Source of the DNA: Vibrio thalassae
GTDB taxonomy: Bacteria > Pseudomonadota > Gammaproteobacteria > Enterobacterales > Vibrionaceae
Reading direction: 5' to 3'
Assembly: GCF_900089835.1 (NCBI RefSeq)
Contig: NZ_OANU01000123.1
Location: 248,001-312,000, forward strand
DNA: 64,000 nucleotides
The position numbers were made by a program, and so were the translations under genes. The notes beneath the pieces were generated by a model. That model saw only the letters and a program-made list of their open reading frames with translations, made no database searches and was not told the DNA's origin. This document shows positions 43,193 through 51,482 of this stretch, piece by piece. Position 1 is the stretch's first letter. Every line of letters starts with the position of its first letter.

Positions 43193-44824
43193 ATGTATAA
43201 GAATAAAATCACGCAAGCCCTTCTTCTGGGTGCTAGCATGGCAGTGGCTGCCACTTCTTTTTCTACTCTTGCCGCAGATGTACCAGCGGGCACTAAACTA
43301 GCAGAGAAACAAGAGCTTGTTCGTGGTAACGGTACCGAGGTAGCAACACTCGATCCACACAAATCTCAAGGTGTTCCAGAGTCTCACGTAATCCGTGACC
43401 TTCTTGAAGGCCTAGTAAACCAAGATGCAAATGGTAAGACTATTCCTGGTGTTGCTGAAACTTGGGAAACGACAGACAACCAAACGTTCACTTTCCACCT
43501 ACGCAAAGACGCAAAATGGTCTAACGGCGATCCTGTAACGGCGAACGATTTCGTATACAGCTTCCAGCGCGCGGTAGACCCAGCAACAGCATCTCCATAC
43601 GCTTGGTATATGGAATACACCAAGATGGCGAACGCGAAAGACATCGTAGCTGGCAAGAAAGACAAGAGCGAGCTAGGTGTTAAAGCTGTAGACGACTACA
43701 CGCTAGAAGTGACACTAGATACCGCAGTACCTTACTTCGTAATGATGATGGGTCACACAACGGTTAAGCCAGTTCACCAAGCAACAGTAGAAAAATTTGG
43801 TGACCAATGGACTAAACCAGAGAACTTCGTTGGTAACGGCGCGTTTGTACCTAACAAATGGGTAGTGAACGAGCGACTAGAGCTTGTACGTAACGACAAT
43901 TACTGGGATAACGACCACACAGTATTGGATAAAGTAACGTTCTTGCCGATCGAGAACCAAGTTGCTGAAATGAACCGCTTCCTTTCTGGCGAACTAGATT
44001 TCACATACGAAGTACCTAACGAGCACTTCCGTCGTCTACAAAAAGAGTACCCACAAGATGTCAACATCAAGGGTAACCTATGTACTTACTACTACCAGTT
44101 CAATGCACAAAAAGCACCGTTTAACGACGTTCGCGTTCGTAAAGCCATGTCTTATGCAATGGACCGCGATATCGTTACTAAAGCTATCCTTGGCCAAGGT
44201 CAAAAACCAGCTTATTTCCTAACGCCAGAGATAACAGCAGGCTTCGACCCTGTCACTCCAGAGTACGGTCAGCTTTCTCAGAAAGAGCGTATCGCTGAAG
44301 CAAAACGTCTTCTTGAAGAGGCTGGTTATACTAAGAGCAACCCTCTAGAGTTCAACCTACTTTACAACACATCTGAAAACCATAAGAAGATTGCCGTAGC
44401 AATCGCATCTATGTGGAAAAAAGAGCTAGGCATTAACGCGAAGCTTGAAAACCAAGAGTGGAAGTCTTACCTAGACAGCAAAGACACAGGTAACTTTGAC
44501 GTTGCACGTGCCGGTTGGTGTGGTGACTACAACGAAGCGTCTTCATTCCTAACGCTAATGGTTAGTCAAAATACCACAGCGGGTCAGCACTATAAGAGTG
44601 CAGAATACGATAAGATCATCGATAAGGCTCTAAACTCGACGTCAGAAGAAGAGCGTACTCAGCTATACATCGATGCAGAGAAATTGCTAGCGAAAGATAT
44701 GCCAATTGCTCCTGTCTATCAGTATGTTACAACTCGTCTAGTATCACCTCAGCTTGGTGGTTACCCAGAAGGTAACGCTGAAGATAAGATTTACTCAAAA
44801 GATCTCTACATCAAAGCAAAATAA
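43193..44824 (+). CDS. oppA: Oligopeptide-binding protein OppA
   Basis: OppA is the periplasmic peptide-binding protein of the Opp ABC importer. The 543-residue protein has a signal peptide (MYKNKITQALLLGASMAVAA-type, cleaved near TLAAD) and the SBP family 5 fold (TFHLRKDAKWSNGDPVTANDF, shown as the conserved signature region). RVRKAMSYAMDRD is also typical. Codon use is strongly biased, as expected for a highly expressed gene. A stem-loop between oppA and oppB probably makes oppA mRNA more abundant than the rest of the operon. Confidence 0.95.
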   Translation: MYKNKITQALLLGASMAVAATSFSTLAADVPAGTKLAEKQELVRGNGTEVATLDPHKSQGVPESHVIRDLLEGLVNQDANGKTIPGVAETWETTDNQTFTFHLRKDAKWSNGDPVTANDFVYSFQRAVDPATASPYAWYMEYTKMANAKDIVAGKKDKSELGVKAVDDYTLEVTLDTAVPYFVMMMGHTTVKPVHQATVEKFGDQWTKPENFVGNGAFVPNKWVVNERLELVRNDNYWDNDHTVLDKVTFLPIENQVAEMNRFLSGELDFTYEVPNEHFRRLQKEYPQDVNIKGNLCTYYYQFNAQKAPFNDVRVRKAMSYAMDRDIVTKAILGQGQKPAYFLTPEITAGFDPVTPEYGQLSQKERIAEAKRLLEEAGYTKSNPLEFNLLYNTSENHKKIAVAIASMWKKELGINAKLENQEWKSYLDSKDTGNFDVARAGWCGDYNEASSFLTLMVSQNTTAGQHYKSAEYDKIIDKALNSTSEEERTQLYIDAEKLLAKDMPIAPVYQYVTTRLVSPQLGGYPEGNAEDKIYSKDLYIKAK

Positions 44825-44854
44825 TTCCCTATAAAAAAATATAACTAACTAAGA

Positions 44855-44893
44855 CCTGTGTGCGCGCAAGCACACGCAGTGTCTATTTTATTT
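44855..44893 (+). terminator. Stem-loop between oppA and oppB (attenuator/stabiliser)
   Basis: CTGTGTGC / GCACA-CG-CAG around a GCGCAA loop, followed by the T-rich GTCTATTTTATTTT. The bulge and interrupted T tract suggest partial termination or 3'-end protection of oppA mRNA rather than full termination. Confidence 0.5.
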
Positions 44894-44899
44894 TAAATT

Positions 44900-44912
44900 G
44901 TCACAGACTGGA
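44900..44912 (+). promoter_or_regulatory. Predicted OppZ pairing site in the oppB leader
   Basis: GTCACAGACTGGA can pair with UUCAGCCUGUGAC in the opp 3'UTR (48820-48832) with a single internal mismatch and one G-U. It ends one or two bases before the oppB ribosome site, so pairing would block oppB translation. Confidence 0.6.
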
Positions 44913-44923
44913 TGGATGAGTTT

Positions 44924-45844
44924 ATGATTAAATTCATACTTAAACGGATATTTGAAGCGATACCAACACTGTTGGTATTAATTACTGTCTCCTTTTTTCT
45001 GATGCGATTTGCACCAGGTAACCCTTTTTCAAGTGAGCGCCCACTTCCACCGGAAGTTATGGCTAACATTGAAGCAAAATATGGCCTTGATAAGCCCGTA
45101 TTCGAACAGTACACCACGTACTTGACCAATATCTTACAAGGTGATTTTGGTCCATCTTTTAAATACCAAGATTACACCGTAAACGAACTTATTTCGGTTG
45201 CTCTACCTGTATCGGCCAAAGTAGGTCTGATTGCCTTCATCTTTACTGTTATCATGGGAGTAACCGTAGGGACTATTGCCGCTTTACGGCAAAACACTTG
45301 GCTTGATTATACGATTATGTCCACGGCCATGCTTGGGGTCGTTATGCCTTCTTTCGTATTGGCACCAGCACTGATTTATCTGTTCTCACTGCATTGGAAT
45401 CTTTTCCCTGCTGGTGGCTGGCATGATGGTGGCTTTCAATACATCGTATTACCCGTGATCGCCATGTCACTACTGTATGTCGCAACGTTTGCCCGTATTA
45501 CTCGTGGTAGCATGATTGAGACCTTGAACAGTAACTTTATCCGCACAGCTCGCGCAAAAGGATTGAGCTATCGTTATATCGTTCTTAAGCACGCGCTTAA
45601 GCCTGCACTGTTGCCAGTCGTTTCGTACATGGGCCCAGCGTTCGTGGGTATCATTACCGGTTCGGTTGTAGTCGAGACGATTTTCGGATTACCGGGTATC
45701 GGTAAGCTGTTCGTAAACGCAGCCTTTAACCGAGATTATTCGTTAGTAATGGGTGTCACCATCCTAATTGGTTTCCTATTCATTCTATTTAACGCCATCG
45801 TAGATATCTTGCTTGCGATGATCGACCCGAAAATTCGTTACTAA
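44924..45844 (+). CDS. oppB: Oligopeptide ABC transporter permease OppB
   Basis: OppB is one of two membrane subunits of the Opp importer. With ATG 44924 it is 306 residues, the same as E. coli OppB, and opens MIKFILKRIFEAIPTLL. Six membrane helices and the EAA loop (RARAKGLSYRYIVLKHALK-type: ARAKGLSYRYIVLKHAL) that contacts the ATPases are present. The earlier ATG 44912 lacks a ribosome site, while GGATGAG (44914-44920) serves 44924. The leader is the predicted target of OppZ. Confidence 0.95.
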   Translation: MIKFILKRIFEAIPTLLVLITVSFFLMRFAPGNPFSSERPLPPEVMANIEAKYGLDKPVFEQYTTYLTNILQGDFGPSFKYQDYTVNELISVALPVSAKVGLIAFIFTVIMGVTVGTIAALRQNTWLDYTIMSTAMLGVVMPSFVLAPALIYLFSLHWNLFPAGGWHDGGFQYIVLPVIAMSLLYVATFARITRGSMIETLNSNFIRTARAKGLSYRYIVLKHALKPALLPVVSYMGPAFVGIITGSVVVETIFGLPGIGKLFVNAAFNRDYSLVMGVTILIGFLFILFNAIVDILLAMIDPKIRY

Positions 45845-45856
45845 GGGAGTGTGGTA

Positions 45857-46762
45857 ATGATGCTAACGAAAAAAGAAAACTTGGAAGCGGTAGAGAAGTT
45901 TTCCGAGAATTTAGAAATTGAAGGTCGTAGCTTGTGGCAAGACGCGCGTATCCGTTTTATGCGTAATAAAGCTGCGATGGTGAGTTTATTTATTCTAACT
46001 CTGATGACATTAGCAGTGATTTTCTTGCCAATGTTTGCTCAGTACGCGTTTGATGATACGGATTGGTATGCCATGCATGCTGCGCCAAGTGCTGAGCACT
46101 GGTTTGGTACGGATAGTCTTGGGCGTGATCTGTATGTGCGTACATTAATGGGTGGCCGTATCTCTCTAATGGTCGGGGTTTTAGGTGCATTTGTTGCGGT
46201 ACTGATTGGTACACTTTACGGCGCAACATCAGGCTTTATTGGTGGTCGTGTTGACCGCGTGATGATGCGTGTACTTGAAATTTTGTACGCTGTACCGTTT
46301 ATGTTCTTAGTTATCGTACTAGTAACATTCTTCGGTCGTAACATTGTGCTTATCTTTGTGGCTATCGGTGCGATTGCTTGGCTGGACATGGCGCGTATCG
46401 TACGTGGTCAAACCCTTAGCTTACGTAGCAAAGAGTTTATCGAAGCGGCACACGTTTCGGGTGTGAGTAATTGGAAAATTATCACACGTCACATTGTTCC
46501 TAACGTACTTGGTATCGTCGCGGTGTATTCAACACTCCTTATCCCAAGTATGATTTTGACAGAATCTTTCCTTTCATTCCTTGGCCTTGGTGTACAAGAG
46601 CCGATGACCAGTTGGGGCGCATTGCTTCAAGAGGGTTCTCAAACAATGGAAGTGGCTATTTGGCAGCTAGTTTTCCCTGCTATTTTCATGGTCGTAACCT
46701 TGTTCTGCTTTAACTATGTTGGCGATGGTCTTCGTGACGCGCTGGATCCAAAAGACAGATAA
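45857..46762 (+). CDS. oppC: Oligopeptide ABC transporter permease OppC
   Basis: OppC is the second membrane subunit. The 301-residue protein opens MMLTKKENLEAVEKFSENLE, close to E. coli OppC (MMLSKKN). It has an N-terminal extension before helix 1 and an EAA loop EAAHVSGVSNWKIITRHI. ATG 45857 follows GGGAG by 7 nt; a GTG at 45851 and ATG 45860 are in frame. It lies 12 bp after oppB. Confidence 0.95.
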   Translation: MMLTKKENLEAVEKFSENLEIEGRSLWQDARIRFMRNKAAMVSLFILTLMTLAVIFLPMFAQYAFDDTDWYAMHAAPSAEHWFGTDSLGRDLYVRTLMGGRISLMVGVLGAFVAVLIGTLYGATSGFIGGRVDRVMMRVLEILYAVPFMFLVIVLVTFFGRNIVLIFVAIGAIAWLDMARIVRGQTLSLRSKEFIEAAHVSGVSNWKIITRHIVPNVLGIVAVYSTLLIPSMILTESFLSFLGLGVQEPMTSWGALLQEGSQTMEVAIWQLVFPAIFMVVTLFCFNYVGDGLRDALDPKDR

Positions 46763-46784
46763 GAACTAGAAGAAAGGATTGAAT

Positions 46785-47756
46785 ATGAGATTATTAGATG
46801 TCAAAGATCTGCGTGTTGAGTTCACCACGCAGGACGGTATTGTTACCGCTGTAAACGACTTGAATTTCTCCCTCAACCAAGGCGAAACGCTGGGTATTGT
46901 CGGTGAGTCCGGTTCAGGTAAGTCACAAACTGTATTCGCTATCATGGGCTTGTTAGCGAAAAACGGTATCATTTCGGGTAGTGCACAATTTGAAGGGCGT
47001 GAAATTCTCAACTTGCCAGAAAAAGAGCTGAACAAAGTTCGCGCTGAGCAAATTGCGATGATTTTCCAAGACCCAATGACGTCGCTTAACCCATACATGA
47101 AAGTTAGCGACCAATTGATGGAAGTACTTATGCTGCACAAGGGCATGGGTAAAGCGGAAGCGTTCGAAGAGTCTGTTCGTATGCTTGAAGCGGTAAAAAT
47201 TCCTGAAGCGCGTAAGCGTATTACTATGTATCCACACGAATTCTCAGGCGGTATGCGTCAGCGTGTGATGATCGCGATGGCACTATTGTGTCGTCCAAAA
47301 CTGCTGATTGCTGATGAACCGACAACGGCATTGGATGTAACGGTTCAGGCTCAGATCATGGACCTTCTGAACGAGCTTAAATCGGAGTTCAACACAGCTA
47401 TTATCATGATTACCCATGACTTGGGTGTTGTTGCAGGCTCATGTGACAAAGTATTAGTTATGTATGCAGGCCGTACGATGGAGTACGGTGCGGTAGATGA
47501 AATCTTCTATAACCCTAGCCACCCTTATGCGGAAGGTCTGTTAAAGGCTATCCCTCGTCTGGACACGGAAGGGGAGATCCTACCAACGATTCCAGGTAAC
47601 CCCCCAAACTTATTGCGCTTGCCACCGGGCTGTCCTTATCAAGAGCGCTGCCACCGTGCAACTCCACAGTGTAGCGTGTCTGCGCCAACACTGGAGCACT
47701 TTGGACAAGGTCGTCAACGTGCGTGTTTTTCTGATTGGGAGGCTTGGGCAAAATGA
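46785..47756 (+). CDS. oppD: Oligopeptide ABC transporter ATPase OppD
   Basis: OppD is one of the two ATPases of the Opp importer. The 323-residue protein has Walker A GESGSGKSQ, signature FSGGMRQRVMIA and Walker B LLIADEPTTALD. The C-terminal oligopeptide-transporter extension has four cysteines in the CPYQERC ... ATPQC spacing that bind an iron-sulfur cluster in related proteins. ATG 46785 is 6 nt after AAAGGA. It overlaps oppF by 4 bp. Confidence 0.95.
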   Translation: MRLLDVKDLRVEFTTQDGIVTAVNDLNFSLNQGETLGIVGESGSGKSQTVFAIMGLLAKNGIISGSAQFEGREILNLPEKELNKVRAEQIAMIFQDPMTSLNPYMKVSDQLMEVLMLHKGMGKAEAFEESVRMLEAVKIPEARKRITMYPHEFSGGMRQRVMIAMALLCRPKLLIADEPTTALDVTVQAQIMDLLNELKSEFNTAIIMITHDLGVVAGSCDKVLVMYAGRTMEYGAVDEIFYNPSHPYAEGLLKAIPRLDTEGEILPTIPGNPPNLLRLPPGCPYQERCHRATPQCSVSAPTLEHFGQGRQRACFSDWEAWAK

Positions 47757-48754
47757 ATGCAATGACAAACAACAAATCACTATTACTTGATGTAAAAGAG
47801 CTAAAAGTACATTTCAGCATTGCATCGAAATCAGCTTGGCCTTGGTCAAAGCCAGCCCAGCTCAAAGCCGTCGATGGGGTAAATGTTCGTTTATACGAAG
47901 GTGAAACATTGGGCGTAGTAGGCGAATCCGGTTGTGGTAAATCTACGTTTGCACGTGCCATTATTGGCCTAGTGGAAGCAACAGACGGTGAAGTGATGTG
48001 GCTTGGTCAAGACTTGACTAAGATGCAAGCGGTTCAGCGTCGTGATACTCGCAAAGAAATCCAAATGATCTTCCAAGATCCGTTGGCATCGCTTAACCCT
48101 CGTATGACGGTAGGTGACATCATTGCTGAGCCACTAGAGACCTTTTATCCAGAGCTGTCGAAACAGGAAGTGAAAGATCGCGTCAAAGAAATGATGGCGA
48201 AAGTAGGTTTGCTACCAAACGTGATCAACCGTTATCCGCACGAGTTCTCTGGTGGTCAGTGTCAGCGTATCGGTATTGCGCGCGCACTTATCTTACGCCC
48301 TAAGATGATTATTTGTGATGAGCCAGTATCGGCATTGGATGTGTCTATCCAAGCGCAGGTAGTCAACCTTCTGAAAGAACTGCAAAAAGAACTGGGTTTG
48401 AGCCTAGTGTTTATTGCACATGACTTGTCAGTCGTGAAGCACATTTCTGATCGTGTTTTGGTTATGTATCTTGGCAATGCTGTTGAACTAGGTGAGGCAG
48501 AAGCACTCTTTGCCAATCCGTCGCATCCGTATACGAAAGCGCTAATGTCAGCGGTTCCGATTCCAGATCCAAAAATCGAACGCACTAAAACCGTTCAAAT
48601 GTTGGAAGGGGATCTGCCATCTCCGATCAGTCCTCCATCAGGTTGCGTGTTTAGAACACGCTGCCCTCAGGCAACGGAGCAGTGTGCTCAACAGAAACCA
48701 ACAATTCAGGGAACGGACGTACACGCAGTGTCGTGCCTAAACGTCAGTGTTTAG
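47753..48754 (+). CDS. oppF: Oligopeptide ABC transporter ATPase OppF
   Basis: OppF is the partner ATPase of OppD. The 333-residue protein has Walker A GESGCGKST, signature FSGGQCQRIGIAR and Walker B IICDEPVSALD. The C-terminal Cys-containing segment (CVFRTRCPQATEQC) is present. ATG 47753 overlaps the oppD stop (ATGA); GGGAGG is 10 nt upstream. It is the last gene of the operon and its 3'UTR appears to yield OppZ. Confidence 0.95.
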   Translation: MNAMTNNKSLLLDVKELKVHFSIASKSAWPWSKPAQLKAVDGVNVRLYEGETLGVVGESGCGKSTFARAIIGLVEATDGEVMWLGQDLTKMQAVQRRDTRKEIQMIFQDPLASLNPRMTVGDIIAEPLETFYPELSKQEVKDRVKEMMAKVGLLPNVINRYPHEFSGGQCQRIGIARALILRPKMIICDEPVSALDVSIQAQVVNLLKELQKELGLSLVFIAHDLSVVKHISDRVLVMYLGNAVELGEAEALFANPSHPYTKALMSAVPIPDPKIERTKTVQMLEGDLPSPISPPSGCVFRTRCPQATEQCAQQKPTIQGTDVHAVSCLNVSV

Positions 48755-48814
48755 GAAATCCCACTAACTAGCAAGGAATGACTCTAATTGTTTGTGTGTG
48801 AATAATTAGAGTCG

Positions 48815-48870
48815 CTATTTTCAGCCTGTGACGGGCCTAAGCGCGACCCCTTTTTTGTCGCGCTTTTTTT
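48815..48870 (+). ncRNA. oppZ: OppZ-like small RNA from the opp 3'UTR
   Basis: In V. cholerae, OppZ is a ~52-nt RNA cut by RNase E from the oppABCDF 3'UTR that represses oppB. Here the 3' end of the operon has a hairpin (48781-48812), then a T-rich stretch, then UUCAGCCUGUGACGGG and the terminator: the right size and place. Bases 48820-48832 pair with the oppB leader at 44900-44912 (12 pairs, one mismatch). The 5' end by RNase E is inferred. Confidence 0.7.
48839..48870 (+). terminator. opp operon terminator
   Basis: Stem AAGCGCGAC / GTCGCGCTT with a 9-nt pyrimidine loop and a run of seven T. It forms the 3' end of the OppZ-like RNA. Confidence 0.92.
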
Positions 48871-48986
48871 GATCTTATCGATCGATCATTCAAGTTATTC
48901 GAACAACTTCTTTTAAAGCTACCTCTCAAGTTTTCGCTCTACGCTCCATATAATGTGAAGACAACACAATGAGAAGGACGGAAAGC

Positions 48987-49928
48987 ATGGGTAAATTAGT
49001 TGAAGGTGTGTGGCATGATGTGTGGTACGACACCAAAGCTTCCGGTGGTAACTTTGTTCGCGAGGACGCTGGATTTCGCAATTGGATAAAGAACAGTCCT
49101 GAGGCTGTGTTCCAGCCAGAATCTGGGCGTTATCATCTTTATGTGTCTTTAGCTTGCCCTTGGGCTCATAGAACGCTGATATTTCGCACCTTGAAAGGAC
49201 TAGAATCGCATATCGATGTCACGGTGGTTTGCCCAGATATGCTTTCTGAGGGGTGGTCTTTTGGACTGCCAGAGCCATTGTTTGGATTCACCAAGCTTCA
49301 CCAAATCTACACCCAAGCAAAATCGGACTACACAGGAAGAGTCACGGTTCCTGTTTTGTGGGATAAAAAGATGCAGACCATCGTCAGTAATGAATCATCT
49401 GAAATCATCAGAATGTTTAATTCAGAATTTAACCCACTGACGGGTAACAGTGATGACTATTATCCTGAAACATTGCAATCTGCCGTTGATAAATGGAACG
49501 CATTTATTTATCCCAACATCAATAATGGCGTCTACCGCTGTGGTTTTGCCACAACGCAAGAGGCATATCAAGAAGCCTACCACAACCTGTTTTCGGCTTT
49601 GGACGAGGTTGAGGCGCAATTAGCCACACATCGTTACCTAACGGGGGAGCAGATAACCGAAGCGGACTGGCGCTTATTTACCACGCTAGTGCGTTTTGAT
49701 GCCGTGTATGTTGGACATTTCAAATGTAATCAGCAACGTATTGCTGATTATGAGAACATCCAAGGTTACCTCAAAGAGTTGTACCAAATTAAAGGGATCA
49801 AAGAGACCACCGATATGTACCATATCAAGCGTCATTACTATTTCAGTCACACTGGAATCAATCCAACCCAGATTGTGCCTGCTGGTCCTGATTTGGATTT
49901 TGACTCGCCTCATGGTCGAGGCAAGTGA
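48987..49928 (+). CDS. yqjG: Glutathionyl-hydroquinone reductase YqjG
   Basis: This enzyme reduces glutathionyl-hydroquinones through a Cys-dependent omega/xi-class glutathione transferase fold. With ATG 48987 the protein is 313 residues, opens MGKLVEGVWHDVWYDTK as in E. coli YqjG, and has the catalytic Cys57 in SLACPWAHRTL. VPVLWDKK and SNESSEIIRMFN follow. The end is the typical DSPHGRGK. The open frame begins at ATG 48969; the later start has the family N-terminus. It stands alone between the opp operon and a membrane protein. Confidence 0.93.
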   Translation: MGKLVEGVWHDVWYDTKASGGNFVREDAGFRNWIKNSPEAVFQPESGRYHLYVSLACPWAHRTLIFRTLKGLESHIDVTVVCPDMLSEGWSFGLPEPLFGFTKLHQIYTQAKSDYTGRVTVPVLWDKKMQTIVSNESSEIIRMFNSEFNPLTGNSDDYYPETLQSAVDKWNAFIYPNINNGVYRCGFATTQEAYQEAYHNLFSALDEVEAQLATHRYLTGEQITEADWRLFTTLVRFDAVYVGHFKCNQQRIADYENIQGYLKELYQIKGIKETTDMYHIKRHYYFSHTGINPTQIVPAGPDLDFDSPHGRGK

Positions 49929-50152
49929 AAGTCGTTCGGTTAACTTGGTGCTTGATTCTGTCCTTACAAACCCATGCTCTAACAAACGGGGGGTTAAATA
50001 TCATCTGTCTGTGAATTAGGCTGACAAATATAGCGATAATCTGAAACCTTGTTGCAAATCTATGCTCTGGGTCACCAAACGTTTTTTTGGAGATCTTACA
50101 CTATAAATACAGTGACTTATCCAGATGTTATTGAGTTAGCTAAGGGGCGGTT

Positions 50153-51439
50153 ATGGGCATTGATGATCTCATTGGTAGTGACAACTTAATTTGGAAGTTG
50201 TTTATTGCGTTGCTTTTAGGAGCCATCGTAGGTACGCAACGAGGTTGGGCGATGCGCAACAGTCTCGATGGCAGTCGTATTGCTGGGATTCGCACATTTT
50301 CTTTGGTTGGGTTACTCGGCGGATTAGTCGCGGCCCTTGCCAAACAGTCTTCAGTGATATTGATAGGCTTTGCCTTGTTGGTGCTTGTAGTGGTTGCGGC
50401 CATTGCGTTTGTCATTCAGCAGCAGCGCCAGCAAGATATCAGCATTACTGGTGTCGTTGCCTTAATGATCACCTTCTTACTTGGGTGTTTGGTTATCTAT
50501 GATCAGGCGATTTCTGCCGCCGCTGCCGCTGTTATCACAGCCATAGTGTTAGATAACAAAAAAGAGCTCCATCAAGCCATCACCAAACTCAAAGAGTACG
50601 AACTCGACGCCGCGCTGCAACTCTTGCTGATCTCAATTGTTATGCTGCCGCTGTTGCCCAATCGTGGATTTGGCCCATGGGATGCGATTAATCCATATGA
50701 GATTTGGTGGATGGTGGTGTTGATTGCCAGTATCTCTTTTGTTGGCTATTTTGCGATACGAATAGCCGGTGCAAAACGAGGTATTTTGTTTACCTCCATA
50801 TTCGCTGGGCTGAGCTCATCTACCGCGCTGACGTTACAGTTTTCTCAACTATCAAAACAACAGCTAACGGTTAGTCCTCTGCTCGCCACGGGTATTCTAA
50901 TGAGCTGTGGCACTATGTTTCCTCGTCTTCTTATCGTGTTGTCTGTGATTAACCCTGCTATTGTCCCGCTGATTATCTGGCCAATAGGTGTGATGATGTT
51001 GACCATGTATTTGCCATGCTGGTGGCTGTGGCGTAAGGGAGAGAGTGGTGTGTTAAACCAGGCTGAGAATAAAAAAAGTCCATTGGCACTAGGCCCAGCT
51101 GTGTTTTTCGGGCTGGTGCTTGCTCTTATTATGTTGTTGTCACAAGCTCTGGGGCAATGGTTTGGTGATGTAGGTGTCTTATTGCTTGCTGCGGTTTCAG
51201 GTATGACGGATGTGGATGCCATTTCTTTGGCCTTAGCCCGTCAAAGTATTACGTCTTTGCCTGTGAGTGTCGCTGCTATTGGCATTGTTATTGCCGCATC
51301 GGTGAATACCCTAGTGAAAATGTTGATGGTGGTCTTTTTTGGTGAACGTACATTGTGGATGATGATTGTTCCCGTTATGACAATCACCGTAATCAGTGGT
51401 TTCGTATTCTTGTACTGGTTAGGGAATGTACTGCAATAA
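50153..51439 (+). CDS. MgtC/DUF4010-family membrane protein
   Basis: A 428-residue integral membrane protein with about 12 helices. The N-terminal part is MgtC/SapB-like (LLLGAIVGTQRGW, GIRTFSLVGLLGGLVA with the conserved R-T-x-x-L-x-G-x-x-G). The C-terminal half is a DUF4010 domain (GLSSSTALTLQFSQLS, GMTDVDAISLALA). MgtC relatives affect Mg2+ limitation survival; the role of this two-domain form is unknown. A ribosome site AGGGGCGG precedes ATG. Confidence 0.85.
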   Translation: MGIDDLIGSDNLIWKLFIALLLGAIVGTQRGWAMRNSLDGSRIAGIRTFSLVGLLGGLVAALAKQSSVILIGFALLVLVVVAAIAFVIQQQRQQDISITGVVALMITFLLGCLVIYDQAISAAAAAVITAIVLDNKKELHQAITKLKEYELDAALQLLLISIVMLPLLPNRGFGPWDAINPYEIWWMVVLIASISFVGYFAIRIAGAKRGILFTSIFAGLSSSTALTLQFSQLSKQQLTVSPLLATGILMSCGTMFPRLLIVLSVINPAIVPLIIWPIGVMMLTMYLPCWWLWRKGESGVLNQAENKKSPLALGPAVFFGLVLALIMLLSQALGQWFGDVGVLLLAAVSGMTDVDAISLALARQSITSLPVSVAAIGIVIAASVNTLVKMLMVVFFGERTLWMMIVPVMTITVISGFVFLYWLGNVLQ

Positions 51440-51466
51440 AAAAAGCCCCTAGAAGGGGCTTTTTGG
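51435..51466. terminator. Bidirectional terminator between DUF4010 gene and pta
   Basis: Stem AAAAAGCCCCT / AGGGGCTTTTT with a short AGAA loop region, A run on the left and T run on the right. It serves two convergent genes. Confidence 0.9.
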
Positions 51467-51482
51467 CATAAGAATCAAAGGA

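Noticed and set aside
50099..50114. Inverted CACT..AGTG with CTAT-N4-ACAG, LexA-like, before the DUF4010 gene
   Set aside because: Lacks the CTG of the left half-site; arms of only four bases are expected by chance.
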